Part shown: piece after piece, positions 53,690 to 63,031 of the stretch
How the letters are laid out: each line of letters begins with the position of its first letter
Position numbering within the stretch: the first letter of the stretch is position 1
NCBI GenBank assembly: GCA_021324735.1
Contig: JAJPIO010000001.1
Coordinates: 19,325-83,324 of the forward strand
Length of the DNA: 64,000 nucleotides
Origin: Bacteroidota bacterium
GTDB lineage: Bacteria; Bacteroidota; Ignavibacteria; Palsa-1295
Direction: 5' to 3'
The notes under the pieces: generated by a model
Database searches by the model: none
What the model saw: only the letters and a program-made list of their open reading frames with translations
What the model was told of the DNA's origin: nothing
Program-made: the position numbers and the translations under genes

Positions 53690-55095
53690 TCGCTGAGTAT
53701 GGGAGCGTGCGCGGTTTCGCTTTGCACCATCTCTAAAATTTTTGGTGCTGCCGAGGTTATGGTGCCGGCGCCGATCGTCAATATAACATCACCAGTTCGT
53801 ACTATATTGCTGAGAATATTCGGTATTTCCTCTGGCGTATCAACCTTATATAGCCCGTTCAGGCCGTGTTCGCGGGCTGCATTCGCAATTAATTCACTGG
53901 TAACACCCTTGATCGGCTCTTCCCGGGCCGGGTAGATCGATAATAGCACAAGCTCATCACAGCATTCAGCAAAGACTTCGCCAAACCCCTCAGCGAAATC
54001 CCGCGTACGTGTGAAGGTGTGCGGCTGAAAGCAGGCAATTATTCGCCTGCCAGGATAAATATTTCGCGCGGTCGTTAGTGTCGCTCGGACTTCGGTGGGA
54101 TGATGAGCATAGTCATCGATCACCGTAATACCACCCGCCTCGCCGATAATTTGGAATCGACGTTCAGCGCCACCAAAGCGCTTGAGCGTTCGAAGCGTAA
54201 TATCGAGCGGGATCGAAAGCACATCCGCGACCGCGATCGCTGCTAACGCATTCTTAACATTGTGCTCGCCCGGAACGCGAAGTTCGATCTCACCAGCAAC
54301 GTCTCCACCTCTTATCAACGTAGCGCGTGTTCGCTGCGTGCTATAGCTGATATCGATCGCTTTATATTTCGTCTCCGGCGAATGGAGACCGTAGGAAACG
54401 ATCCGCTTTTGCAGACGTGGAGTGATCTCCCGCAGTAGTGGCTCATCGATACAAACAACGGCATAACCGGTGTGAAACGACGAAGGCCCCTGATTAGCAA
54501 AATCCGCGAACGCTTGTTTTAACGACTCAACATCGCCGTAAATATCCATGTGCTCGGGCTCGAGCGTCGTCATCACGGCGATATAGGGTTCGAGCGCAAG
54601 AAAACTTCTATCGTACTCATCCGCTTCGACCACCGCAAGCTTCCCGGCGCCTGCGCGAGAATTCTTATTACCCAGCTCACTGACGCTCGCACCTACCAGC
54701 ACCAGCGGATCGAGTTTCGCTTCTATTAATATTGAGGCGATCATGCTGGTCACCGTTGTTTTACCGTGTGTACCGGCTACAGCAACGGTGGTGTGATCGC
54801 GAAGTAACTCGCCCATGAAATCGGCACGGCGGACAAGACGAAGCCCTCGACGTTCTGCCTCTTGCCGCTCGGGATTATCCTTGGAAACGGCTGATGAATA
54901 CACGACTACATCTGCATCCCCTACATTGGAGGCGTTGTGCCCTATATACATGGTCGCACCAAGCGACTGAAGCTCTTCCGTCTTTTTGTTAGCTGCGAGA
55001 TCGCTGCCGGTAACGCGAATTCCACGCATGAGCAGAATTTCTGCGAGGCCGCTCGTCCCCGCTCCGCCAATACCAATAAAATGGACGCGTTGCAT
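53686..55095 (-). CDS. murC: UDP-N-acetylmuramate--L-alanine ligase
   Basis: 469 residues. MurC adds L-alanine to UDP-MurNAc using ATP. HFIGIGGAGTSGLAEILL begins the Rossmann-like first domain; GTHGKTTVTSMIAS is the ATP-binding P-loop (about 110-123); EADEYDRSFLALEPYIAVMTTLEPEHMDIYG (about 170-200) and the C-terminal domain with DDYAHHPTEVRATL (about 328-341) follow. It lies upstream of the RNase-H-like gene with a four-base overlap, and the PH-like membrane gene precedes it by 27 bp. Confidence 0.96.
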   Translation of the reverse strand: MQRVHFIGIGGAGTSGLAEILLMRGIRVTGSDLAANKKTEELQSLGATMYIGHNASNVGDADVVVYSSAVSKDNPERQEAERRGLRLVRRADFMGELLRDHTTVAVAGTHGKTTVTSMIASILIEAKLDPLVLVGASVSELGNKNSRAGAGKLAVVEADEYDRSFLALEPYIAVMTTLEPEHMDIYGDVESLKQAFADFANQGPSSFHTGYAVVCIDEPLLREITPRLQKRIVSYGLHSPETKYKAIDISYSTQRTRATLIRGGDVAGEIELRVPGEHNVKNALAAIAVADVLSIPLDITLRTLKRFGGAERRFQIIGEAGGITVIDDYAHHPTEVRATLTTARNIYPGRRIIACFQPHTFTRTRDFAEGFGEVFAECCDELVLLSIYPAREEPIKGVTSELIANAAREHGLNGLYKVDTPEEIPNILSNIVRTGDVILTIGAGTITSAAPKILEMVQSETAHAPILSE

Positions 55096-55122
55096 TACCG
55101 AATCTATAATTCCGCTTTTACT

Positions 55123-55617
55123 TTATGGAGTGCGTCTGGCATCACCGGCCGGTGTCAGGCGTGCTAAAGGACCGGCCCAGTCCCTCAAGTCCGCATATAA
55201 CTTCCGGCCATGTTCAAAATTGGAAAGGCGAATACGAACAGGCCGGCGCTGCTTTTTAAGTCCGATCTTTACACTGCGAATTCGTGTGCGGCCCCTCGAT
55301 CGCGATGGCCCTAACTGGACGTAAGCGATCTCTTCGCGAGAGATCGTCCGCTCACGAGCACGACTGATAAAGCGCAATGCATCGGGTGTTACCTCTATTT
55401 GCCTCCGCATAAAAAGATTATAGAGCAAGGCAAAAACACTGATGAGGGTAATAGCAGAAAGCAGCAACAACAAGGGGTCTTCCCATAAGGTCGGGAAGGC
55501 ATGCCAGGCAACGATCGAACGAATCACTAAATAGATGACCAGCGTCGTAGCATACAGTGCAATGGACTGATACAAGAAATCGAGCCGAGCACGATACGTT
55601 CGCTTTTCTTCGTCCAT
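55123..55617 (-). CDS. Two-span membrane protein with PH-like domain
   Basis: 164 residues. Two membrane helices (about 16-35 and 48-67) separated by a short loop are followed by a beta-rich domain (about 70-155) with the strand order of bacterial PH domains: QIEVTPDALRFISRARERTISREEIAYVQLGPSRSRG, then VKIGLKKQRRPVRIRLSNFEHGRKLY. Proteins of this type (bPH/YdbT-like) are often in membranes, with unknown roles. The position between murC and murG in the wall cluster, with 4 bp to murG and 27 bp to murC, suggests co-expression and possible relevance to wall synthesis. Confidence 0.65.
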   Translation of the reverse strand: MDEEKRTYRARLDFLYQSIALYATTLVIYLVIRSIVAWHAFPTLWEDPLLLLLSAITLISVFALLYNLFMRRQIEVTPDALRFISRARERTISREEIAYVQLGPSRSRGRTRIRSVKIGLKKQRRPVRIRLSNFEHGRKLYADLRDWAGPLARLTPAGDARRTP

Positions 55618-55621
55618 ACGA

Positions 55622-56719
55622 TTACAGTCTATCTAATAACCACGCTGCAACTACTGTTGCGGCATCTTCATGAGCTCGCGCTTTCATCGCGTTCGACATT
55701 TTTTGCAGCCGATCCCGATCGCTGAGTAGCTCGAGTACGGTGGAAGCAAGTTTCTCTCTTACTTCATTGTCCCGCAAAACTACGGCAGCGCCATCCTGTT
55801 CGAACGAACGAGCATTATGCTCCTGATGATTTGCCATCGCGCCCGACCACGGGACGAGCACTGCTGGCTTTCCCAATCGGGTCACTTCCGCCAACGATGA
55901 AGCACCGGCACGGCACACGACCAGGTCGGCGGCACGATACGCTCGCTCCATCTCATAAATGTAGTCCGTGACACGAACGTTCGGCATCGCAGCGAATTGC
56001 TGCTGCAATTCGGTAAGATTTACACTCTTGCCGGTTTGCCATAATACATTATATCCAGCTTCGGCAAATTTCGTCACCGATGCCTGCATTGCTTCATTGA
56101 TCGCGCGTGCACCCAATGAGCCACCGAATACTAAAATGGTTGTGCGCGAGGCCTCGAGGCCGAACGACGCTCGGGCCTCCTCTGCCGAGATCGCTATGTC
56201 ACCAAGGCCTGCGCGCACCGGAGTACCGCAAACGGTTGCGGTCTCTGCTAAACTTTTTGGAAAGCCGTTTGTAGCTTCCGGATAGGCAAGGAACAACTTC
56301 TGTGCAATTCTACCAAGCCACCGATTGGCTGCTCCGGGCACCGAGTTAATTTCCAGAAGTGCGATCGGCACTCGAAAGGACCACGATGCAATGCCTGCCG
56401 GAACGCTAAGATATGCCCCTGCTCCGAGCATCGCTCGCGGGCGCTCCTTGCTGATGAGCTTCATGCAATCAACGATCGCTTTCGAAAACTTGAGCGGGAA
56501 AAGTGACATCGACGTCAAGGATTTCCGAGGAGCTTCGATCGCAATGGGGTAGAATTGATAACCAGCTCGTGGTACTTCCCGCGCTTCTATGCGCTCCTGA
56601 GTACCAACGAATATCACTCGAACGTCCGGCCGCTGCTTGCGAACTTCATCGGCAACAGCGAGCGCAGGATAGAGATGTCCGCCGGTACCACCCGCTGCAA
56701 TAAGAATGGTCTTACTCAT
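55622..56719 (-). CDS. murG: UDP-GlcNAc--lipid I N-acetylglucosaminyltransferase
   Basis: 365 residues. MurG converts lipid I to lipid II at the inner face of the membrane. It begins ILIAAGGTGGHLYPALAVADEV with the glycine-rich GTGGH loop (about 10-14), has the second glycine loop GGSLGARAINEAM (about 195-207), and the donor-binding VVCRAGASSLAEVTRLGKPAVLVPWSGAMANHQEHNA block (about 265-300). The stop of ftsW overlaps its start by four bases. Confidence 0.96.
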   Translation of the reverse strand: MSKTILIAAGGTGGHLYPALAVADEVRKQRPDVRVIFVGTQERIEAREVPRAGYQFYPIAIEAPRKSLTSMSLFPLKFSKAIVDCMKLISKERPRAMLGAGAYLSVPAGIASWSFRVPIALLEINSVPGAANRWLGRIAQKLFLAYPEATNGFPKSLAETATVCGTPVRAGLGDIAISAEEARASFGLEASRTTILVFGGSLGARAINEAMQASVTKFAEAGYNVLWQTGKSVNLTELQQQFAAMPNVRVTDYIYEMERAYRAADLVVCRAGASSLAEVTRLGKPAVLVPWSGAMANHQEHNARSFEQDGAAVVLRDNEVREKLASTVLELLSDRDRLQKMSNAMKARAHEDAATVVAAWLLDRL

Positions 56720-57891
56720 ACCGGTGCGACCTCTTCGGTTCGTGGCTGAAGAAGACGTCGCAGTCGTTCACTCATTGTAATACGCGGTGGTTTGGGCAGC
56801 GTTGCTGCAAACTTCGATATATTGAGGAGAACGCCGACGGCTGCCGCGCTGAAGATCATGCTCGTTCCGCCATAGCTGACAAACGGCATCGGCAATCCGG
56901 TTACCGGCATGAGCCCGACATTCACAAAGGCATTGATCATTACATAGACGGCGATGGTCATTGTAATACCGAATGCAACATAACGGCCAAAGGCGTCCGG
57001 TGCATGCTTGGCGATCTGGAATCCTCGGATGATCACAAATCCGAAGACAACCATGAGCAGGGCGGCTCCAATAAAACCGTATTCCTCCCCAATAACAGAG
57101 TAGATGAAATCGCCATAGGACTCCGGCAGAAAGAACATACTCTGCCGCGATTGTCCAATACCGACACCAAATATTCCGCCGTTACCGAAAGCTATTAGCG
57201 CCTGGTCTAATTGATAGGTCACCTGATCGGTGTGCTGTGTATGATGCCCAACGAAGGCAAGCATTCGCTGAACTCGATAACTTGCTGTCAGTGCGAAGAT
57301 ACCGCCGCCAAATGCTGCCAACGCACCGACCGAAAGCATATATTTGAGCGGCACCTGCGCGACGTACATAATACCGAACGTAAGTAGTACAAGTACGCTG
57401 GCCGTTGACATATTCGGCTGCTTCGCGATGAGCGCCGCGGCTGCTACTGCCCAGAATAAGATCGGTAAGAATGCTTTCTTGAAATCACCGATGATCTCTT
57501 GCTTCGCGGCGCATAATGCTGCCACATGCAGGACAAGGGCAAACTTCGCAAACTCCGCAGGCTGAAAACTTAAGGGTCCCAGAGCAAGCCATCTCCGCGC
57601 GCCAAGCTCTCTTGTACCGACAAACAGCACAGCGACCAGAAGCAAAAGCGACGACAGCATGATCCACTTGGTATTCTTTTCGAACTTGTGGTAATCGATC
57701 TTGGTAAAGACGACGAGCGCGACAAGCGAAAGAAAGACCTTCTTTGCATGATTGAAGAGCATCGACTCGCTCGCACCCATCTTCGCAGCACTAAACGATG
57801 CACTTGCTGTATACACGAACGCCAAGCTTGCGAGCAAAAGACCGGTGACAGTCAAAAACAGGCTCAGGTCAGCGGTTCGTTTGGGTTTCAT
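56716..57891 (-). CDS. ftsW: Lipid II polymerase FtsW
   Basis: 391 residues from the ATG at 57891 (MKPKRTADLSLF); an in-frame TTG at 57909 would add six residues. A SEDS glycosyltransferase with about ten membrane helices that works with a class B penicillin-binding protein at the septum. Diagnostic pieces: GARRWLALGPLSFQPAEFAKFALVLHVAALCA (about 100-130), AFGNGGIFGVGIGQSRQSMFFLPESYGDFIYSVIGEEYGFIGA (about 235-275), and NVGLMPVTGLPMPFVSYGGTSM near the C-terminus (about 325-350). The leader carries a duplicated copy of the first codons; see the duplication entries. Confidence 0.95.
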   Translation of the reverse strand: MKPKRTADLSLFLTVTGLLLASLAFVYTASASFSAAKMGASESMLFNHAKKVFLSLVALVVFTKIDYHKFEKNTKWIMLSSLLLLVAVLFVGTRELGARRWLALGPLSFQPAEFAKFALVLHVAALCAAKQEIIGDFKKAFLPILFWAVAAAALIAKQPNMSTASVLVLLTFGIMYVAQVPLKYMLSVGALAAFGGGIFALTASYRVQRMLAFVGHHTQHTDQVTYQLDQALIAFGNGGIFGVGIGQSRQSMFFLPESYGDFIYSVIGEEYGFIGAALLMVVFGFVIIRGFQIAKHAPDAFGRYVAFGITMTIAVYVMINAFVNVGLMPVTGLPMPFVSYGGTSMIFSAAAVGVLLNISKFAATLPKPPRITMSERLRRLLQPRTEEVAPV

Positions 57892-57950
57892 TTCTGTATG
57901 CAGCGCCAACGGCGCGATCTATTAGTAGCCAGTGGCAGAAGCCACTGGGC
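57861..57950. repeat. Duplication copy A: ftsW start plus REP-like palindrome
   Basis: Roughly 90 bp repeated at 58023-58112 with a 162 bp offset and about 85% similarity. It includes the first codons of ftsW and a cagtggc/gccactg palindrome (57930-57947). Confidence 0.8.
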
Positions 57951-57978
57951 CAGGTATTAAAAATTGTGTAGCAGCGTA

Positions 57979-57994
57979 GGCGCCTAATGGCGCC
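57979..57994. repeat. GC palindrome in the ftsW leader
   Basis: ggcgcctaatggcgcc forms a 6 bp stem; related sequence (gcgcctaacggcgct) occurs near 58724. Confidence 0.6.
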
Positions 57995-58022
57995 ACATTG
58001 TTCGGCGATCGTATTCAAAATA

Positions 58023-58112
58023 GGCTCCGGTCAGCGCTTTATTTGGGTTTCATCTCCGTATGCAGCGCCAGCGGCGCGACCTATTAGTAGCCAGTGGCGG
58101 AAGCCACTGGAC
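58023..58112. repeat. Duplication copy B: fossil ftsW start plus REP-like palindrome
   Basis: On the minus strand this copy reads ATG AAA CCC AAA TAA, the first four codons of ftsW and then a stop, followed by further similarity. The palindrome cagtggc/gccactg is at 58092-58109. Confidence 0.8.
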
Positions 58113-58160
58113 TGGACCACGTATTAAAATTATTTAGCTGCGTAGCAGCGACCTCGGCGG

Positions 58161-58628
58161 TCATTCATCATCGTCATCATCGAACAAATATTTCGGATCG
58201 TAAGCAATTCCGTATCTATCGAGAATTGCTCTATATTCCGCCTTCCAATCTTTTTTCTGATGATGCTCTTCTTGTCGCTCGACATAACGGATAACTGTAG
58301 GCAACTGTGCATGACTATGCGATATGGCGGCGAATCCCGTCTGCCACCGAAACGTCATCGGCACCCATTTATTCTCATTGATCCACTTCGACGAGATGGC
58401 TTTTACATCGCGCATTAATATACTTGGCGAAACATCCGGCTTCATACTAACAACGATATGCATGTGGTCCGGTATCGAGTTGATCGCATAGACATGGCAT
58501 TTGCGATTCGTTATGACCCCGCAGATATATTTGTGAATCTCTTCTTTGTGCGCCGATGGAATCAGCGCTCTTCGCCCACGGACACCGAAAATGAAATGGA
58601 CGTATAACTGTGAATAGGTATTTGCCAT
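58161..58628 (-). mobile_element. IS200/RAYT-like Y1 transposase inserted in the dcw cluster
   Basis: 155 residues of the IS200/IS605-type single-strand transposase fold: YSQLYVHFIFGVRGRRALI near the N-terminus, the HUH motif in SIPDHMHIVVS (about 57-67), SPSILMRDVKAISSKWINE and, near 120-137, a Tyr in PTVIRYVERQEEHHQKK as the likely nucleophile. The length and the flanking REP-like palindromes (58092-58109 and 58690-58707) suggest a RAYT (REP-associated tyrosine transposase) rather than a complete IS element. It is the only gene between murD and ftsW and is on the same strand, so the cluster may still be read through. Confidence 0.85.
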
Positions 58629-58689
58629 CGTTGGCTCCTCAATTTAGGTCGCTCCTACGGAGCTAATAAAATCAACACGTCCCATTTTC

Positions 58690-58707
58690 CAGTGGCTGCC
58701 GCCACTG
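58690..58707. repeat. REP-like palindrome C
   Basis: cagtggc (58690-58696) and gccactg (58701-58707) with a 4 nt loop, beyond the transposase gene, same palindrome as copies A and B. Confidence 0.75.
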
Positions 58708-58782
58708 GCTACTCTGAGGTCGCGCCTAACGGCGCTACATTTTATTCAGTCCGTGAAAGCGGACAAAGCCCGGCTATATAGT

Positions 58783-60159
58783 TTAGGTGCGAATGGCATT
58801 TACCAGCTCCTTAAATACTCTCCCCCTATGCTCATAATTATCGAACATATCGAAACTGGCGCATGCTGGAGAGAGTAAGACGACGTCTCCTTTTTCGGCA
58901 GCCTCTTTGGCTAATCGCACGGCTTCTTCCATCGAGAATCCGGCGGAATAGATCGGCTTCATGCCTTTGAAATATTTCTCGATCTTTTCGGCGCCTTTGC
59001 CGACCGTCACGATAGCTTTTACGTGCTCTTCAACGAGCGATTTGATCTGCGAGTAGTCATTGCCTTTATCTTTACCACCGGCAATGAGTACGATCGGCTC
59101 TTTGAAACTTCCGAGCGCATAGTAGACCGAATCGACATTCGTCGCTTTGGAGTCATTGTAATACTTGACGCCGTTCAGCTCGCGCACGAATTCGATCCGG
59201 TGTTCAACACCTTTGAACGTTCGCAGCGTCTCGCGGATCACATCATACTCGATACCCATGGCTCGAGTCATGAGTGCCGCCGCCATCGCATTCATAAGGT
59301 TGTGCGGTCCGGGAATGCCGATCTCCTCACGATTCATCAGCACTTCCTTTTCGCGCCCCATGCGGATGACCACATCGTCTCCCGTTAAGAATGCGCCTTG
59401 CTTTAATTCGTCCTTCAGGGAAAATCCAAGCGTGCGTATGTTTACCGTGTCCGCACAATTGCGGACGTTCTCGTCATCATGGTTGAAGACGAAGGTATCG
59501 TGTCCCTTCTGATTTTCAACGATACGATACTTCGCTTGAATGTACGCTTCAAAATTTTTATAGCGATCGAGATGGTCCGGCGTGATATTGAGTATCGCCG
59601 ATACCTTAGGACGAAACGATTCGATCGTATCTAACTGAAAGCTCGACACTTCGAGGACGACCACGGTCTTCTCACCGGAAGCAGATCGCTCGCTCGCATT
59701 TGACTGATCGACGATCTCGGAAAACGCAAGACCGATATTGCCTGCTACAAATGTATTCCATCCGGCTTTCTTAAAGATCTCACCGACTAACGTGGTGGTC
59801 GTTGTCTTGCCGTTTGTACCCGTAATAGCAACGACCGGTGCTTCGCAGTGATCGAATGCTATTTCGATCTCACTTAGTATCTTGATCTGCCGTTCCTGTG
59901 CGAGCTTGACAATTGGGGCAGTAAGCGGCACACCAGGACTAAGCACTACATAATCGGCATCCAGCACCCGATGTGTGTTATCACCAAATTCGTATTCGAC
60001 CCCGATCTCTTCTAATTCCTTTGCAGCGCCAGGAAATTTCTCCTGCTTCGCCATCTCGGAAAGAAATACTTTCGCGCGTCGAGTCCGGAGCAAGCGAGCA
60101 ACCGCCAGGCCGGATTTCCCAGCCCCTAAGATCGAGAAGCGTTTGCCACGTACAAGCAT
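58783..60159 (-). CDS. murD: UDP-N-acetylmuramoyl-L-alanine--D-glutamate ligase
   Basis: 458 residues. MurD adds D-glutamate with ATP. FSILGAGKSGLAVARLL begins the first domain, GTNGKTTTTTLVGEI is the P-loop (about 113-127), NITPDHLDRYKNFEAYIQAKYRI (about 190-213) and the C-terminal domain with NDSKATNVDSVYYAL (about 320-334) follow. The ATG at 60159 is supported by the family N-terminus (MLVRGKRFSILG). 92 bp downstream of mraY and separated from ftsW by the transposase insertion. Confidence 0.96.
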   Translation of the reverse strand: MLVRGKRFSILGAGKSGLAVARLLRTRRAKVFLSEMAKQEKFPGAAKELEEIGVEYEFGDNTHRVLDADYVVLSPGVPLTAPIVKLAQERQIKILSEIEIAFDHCEAPVVAITGTNGKTTTTTLVGEIFKKAGWNTFVAGNIGLAFSEIVDQSNASERSASGEKTVVVLEVSSFQLDTIESFRPKVSAILNITPDHLDRYKNFEAYIQAKYRIVENQKGHDTFVFNHDDENVRNCADTVNIRTLGFSLKDELKQGAFLTGDDVVIRMGREKEVLMNREEIGIPGPHNLMNAMAAALMTRAMGIEYDVIRETLRTFKGVEHRIEFVRELNGVKYYNDSKATNVDSVYYALGSFKEPIVLIAGGKDKGNDYSQIKSLVEEHVKAIVTVGKGAEKIEKYFKGMKPIYSAGFSMEEAVRLAKEAAEKGDVVLLSPACASFDMFDNYEHRGRVFKELVNAIRT

Positions 60160-60165
60160 TGAGGT

Positions 60166-60234
60166 AAAGGGTAATGGGTAAGGGGTGAAGGATGAACGGG
60201 AAATGACATACCCTTTACCCCTTACCCTTTACCC
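60166..60234. repeat. Inverted repeat between mraY and murD
   Basis: A ggtaaagggtaatgggtaagg-type arm (60163-60186) and its complement (60212-60234). Same building blocks as the repeat at 42549-42605. Confidence 0.6.
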
Positions 60235-60251
60235 AAGTAACCAGTGAAGTG

Positions 60252-61379
60252 TCATCGAACTTTGAAGGTCGCCAGCGCCAGGATCGCCAGAATGATCGCG
60301 GCAATGTAGGCTCGCGTGACGATCTTGGATTCGGCCCAGCCGCATAACTCAAAGTGATGATGCAGCGGAGCCATTCGGAAAATTCTTCGGCCTTCCCCAT
60401 ACATCCGGCGTGAGAGCTTAAAGTAGCCGGTCTGCAGGATCACCGAGATCGATTCGAGAAAAAATATACCGCCTACGATGGGAAGTACAAATTCCTTTTT
60501 GCACAATATCATGAGCGTGCCCATTGCACCGCCCAAAGCCAGCGAACCCGTGTCACCCATGAACACTTGCGCCGGATGTGCATTGTACCACAAGAACCCC
60601 AATGAGGCACCGACCAGCGCCGAACAGAATACGGTCAGCTCGCCAGCCCCGCGTAAGTATGGAATGTTCAGGTAATCGCTTAGCTGAAGATTACCGGAGA
60701 AATAAGCAATCGCTGCGATCGGAATAAACGCGATCGCAACCGTGCCAGCACTAAGCCCATCGAGACCATCCGTGAGGTTTACCGCATTGGATGTTGCCGT
60801 AATAACGAAGATCACGAAGAGCACATACAGATACGGCCCAAATTCAAAAACGAGGTTTTTGAAAAACGGCACTGTGGTCGCGGTACGAATATCGACACCT
60901 GCGTACCGGAATAAGGTCGGTTCGAACAAGATGGTGAGCGCAATGATAAGCCCCACCGTTACTTGCCCCGCGATCTTATATCTTCCGATAAGTCCTTTCT
61001 TTTTCTTCTTAACAACTTTCAGGTAATCATCCAGGAAGCCAACACCGCCAAGAAGGATCGTTGCGGATAAAACCAGAATGATGAACAGATTTCCGAGCTC
61101 CGCCCAAATAACCGTTGGTACAATGATAGAGAACAAAATGATCAGTCCGCCCATGGTCGGCGTGCCGGCTTTTGCAAGATGCTGCTTTGGAGCTTCGACC
61201 TTACCTTGTTCCCCTATCTGAAGTTGTTTGAGGCGAGCAATGATCTTCGGGCCGCTCCACATGCTAAGGAGCAGCGCTGTCATTGCTGCAAGCGCGCTAC
61301 GAAATGTCAGGTACCGAAAGAGATCGCCACCGGGTGGGCTAAAAGCGTGGTTGATCCAATTAAATAGGTAGTAAAACAA
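60252..61379 (-). CDS. mraY: Phospho-N-acetylmuramoyl-pentapeptide transferase
   Basis: 375 residues. MraY moves phospho-MurNAc-pentapeptide to undecaprenyl phosphate, giving lipid I; it has about ten membrane helices. KAGTPTMGGLII (about 70-81), GLSAGTVAIAFIPIAA after NLTDGLDGL (about 200-215), VGASLGFLWYNAHPAQVFMGDTGSLALGGA (about 255-285) and PLHHHFELCGWAE (about 335-347) are diagnostic, including the catalytic Asp residues. The start is TTG at 61379 (MFYYLFNWINHAF), matching the family N-terminus. Confidence 0.96.
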   Translation of the reverse strand: MFYYLFNWINHAFSPPGGDLFRYLTFRSALAAMTALLLSMWSGPKIIARLKQLQIGEQGKVEAPKQHLAKAGTPTMGGLIILFSIIVPTVIWAELGNLFIILVLSATILLGGVGFLDDYLKVVKKKKKGLIGRYKIAGQVTVGLIIALTILFEPTLFRYAGVDIRTATTVPFFKNLVFEFGPYLYVLFVIFVITATSNAVNLTDGLDGLSAGTVAIAFIPIAAIAYFSGNLQLSDYLNIPYLRGAGELTVFCSALVGASLGFLWYNAHPAQVFMGDTGSLALGGAMGTLMILCKKEFVLPIVGGIFFLESISVILQTGYFKLSRRMYGEGRRIFRMAPLHHHFELCGWAESKIVTRAYIAAIILAILALATFKVR

Positions 61380-61465
61380 TTAGAATTTTGAATTAGGAAT
61401 TGAATGAAAAGCACACTGCTACAGACGCTGGTCTCCTCCTCATTCATCACTCATAATTCACTTCA

Positions 61466-62884
61466 TCATTGTTTTCCGAGGAGATCGATCACTTCTTCCA
61501 TCTTCATGCCGCGCGATCCCTTGACCAGAATAGCATCGCCCGGCTTCATCACTTCACGTAACGTTGCTGCAAGCTCTTCCTTACTCTTAAAGTAAGAATC
61601 CTTGGTCGAGCCGTTGGTTTTACCCGTCGCGGAATTATACGACTTCCATGCGACCTGCATATCTTTACCTGTAAAGAACACGCGGTCCAGTCCGAACTCT
61701 GCAACCTTACGCCCCAACGCTCGATGCTCCTTTTCGGATGTTTCACCGAGCTCGAACATATCGCCCAGCACAGCAATTTTTCGGCCTGTTGCCGGGAATT
61801 CCGTCAGCGTTTTTAATGCGGATTCCATCGAATCCGGATTCGCATTGTAGGCATCATTTAACACGGTGATGCCATCGAGGCGCACGACTTCGAGGCGCTT
61901 GTTATGCGGCTTAAAGATTTCGAGCTGTGCTTTGATCTCAGCGCGACGCATGTGAAAATGCAATCCGACTGCAACGGCCGCCGCGATCATGTTCGGAGCA
62001 TAATCGGCAATAAGATAGGTCCGAAGCCTAAAAGATTTTCCTTCACACCCGACACGAAGTTCTAATCGGCCGTCTTTTGCGTAACCTAATTTGTAGGCAT
62101 ACACAAAGCGTCCTTCTTCTTCGTGACCCGAACCGTACGTTATCGCACGATCGCCGAACTGCTTTGCCGCGGGCTTGAGATAGCGGTCGTCCATATTCAC
62201 GAACACGGTACCACCATGCGCGGCAACATGATCGAACGCCGCTTTCTCTTCCTGAGCAACACCTTTCAAGTCCTTAAAGAACTCGAGGTGCTCCCGACCA
62301 ATATTGGTAATAAGTGCATGTGTCGGCTCCGCTACATTACAGAGCCACTCGATCTCGCCAGGATGATTCGTACCAATTTCGAGCACCGCCGCTTCATGTC
62401 CATCACGAAGCTGAAAGATCATGTGCGGAAGACCGACCTGGTTATTATAATTGGCTTCGGTCTTTAGAACTCCGCGCGTACCTGAGAGCACATGAGCTAC
62501 TAATTCCTTGGTCGTCGTCTTGCCGTTCGAACCAGCAATGACGATAACGGGAATGTCAAACTTTTGACGGTATACTTTTGCTAAGGCGCCGAGTGCGTCA
62601 AGCGTATCCTTCACCACCAACAACGGAATAGGAAACCGCTTCGATTTTTGACTCGAGTACCATTTCTCACTCACAACCGCCGCGATAGCACCTTCTTTCG
62701 CCACCTCAGCAATATATTGGTGGCCGTCGAAATTCGGTCCTTTAAGCGCGATAAAGAGATCGTCTCGCTTCAGCGTTCGCGAATCGGTGGAAACATCCCG
62801 AACGGTCCGGTTAAGACCAAGAGCTTTAACTCCCTCCTCGTGGAGATACGGAATGCTAAGGAGATCTTGAACGGTAATATTCAC
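61466..62884 (-). CDS. murF: UDP-MurNAc-pentapeptide synthetase (D-Ala-D-Ala-adding)
   Basis: 472 residues. MurF adds D-alanyl-D-alanine. The N-terminal domain is TDSRTLKRDDLFIALKGPNFDGHQYI (about 35-60), the P-loop GSNGKTTTKELVAHVL (about 118-133), and the middle DQRAFV... region leads to LNDAYNANPDSMESALKTL (about 344-362). It starts GTG at 62884. It precedes mraY by 86 bp and follows murE by 147 bp. Confidence 0.96.
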   Translation of the reverse strand: MNITVQDLLSIPYLHEEGVKALGLNRTVRDVSTDSRTLKRDDLFIALKGPNFDGHQYIAEVAKEGAIAAVVSEKWYSSQKSKRFPIPLLVVKDTLDALGALAKVYRQKFDIPVIVIAGSNGKTTTKELVAHVLSGTRGVLKTEANYNNQVGLPHMIFQLRDGHEAAVLEIGTNHPGEIEWLCNVAEPTHALITNIGREHLEFFKDLKGVAQEEKAAFDHVAAHGGTVFVNMDDRYLKPAAKQFGDRAITYGSGHEEEGRFVYAYKLGYAKDGRLELRVGCEGKSFRLRTYLIADYAPNMIAAAVAVGLHFHMRRAEIKAQLEIFKPHNKRLEVVRLDGITVLNDAYNANPDSMESALKTLTEFPATGRKIAVLGDMFELGETSEKEHRALGRKVAEFGLDRVFFTGKDMQVAWKSYNSATGKTNGSTKDSYFKSKEELAATLREVMKPGDAILVKGSRGMKMEEVIDLLGKQ

Positions 62885-63031
62885 TAAGAAGAACCGTCTC
62901 TAACGTTAATGGAAAAGATAATTAACTACTGTTGCTCGCAACAGATGAGCTCCGGCCACCGCTTACCGGGCCGATGAGACTGGTTTTGTAACAGCGAGGA
63001 GTGCCCCTCGCGCTCCCATAACTCCTTTTAA
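62885..63031. other. Spacer between murE and murF
   Basis: 147 bp with no gene. GC-rich palindromic pieces near 62945-62965 (ccggccaccgcttaccgggcc) may form a weak hairpin. Confidence 0.4.
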
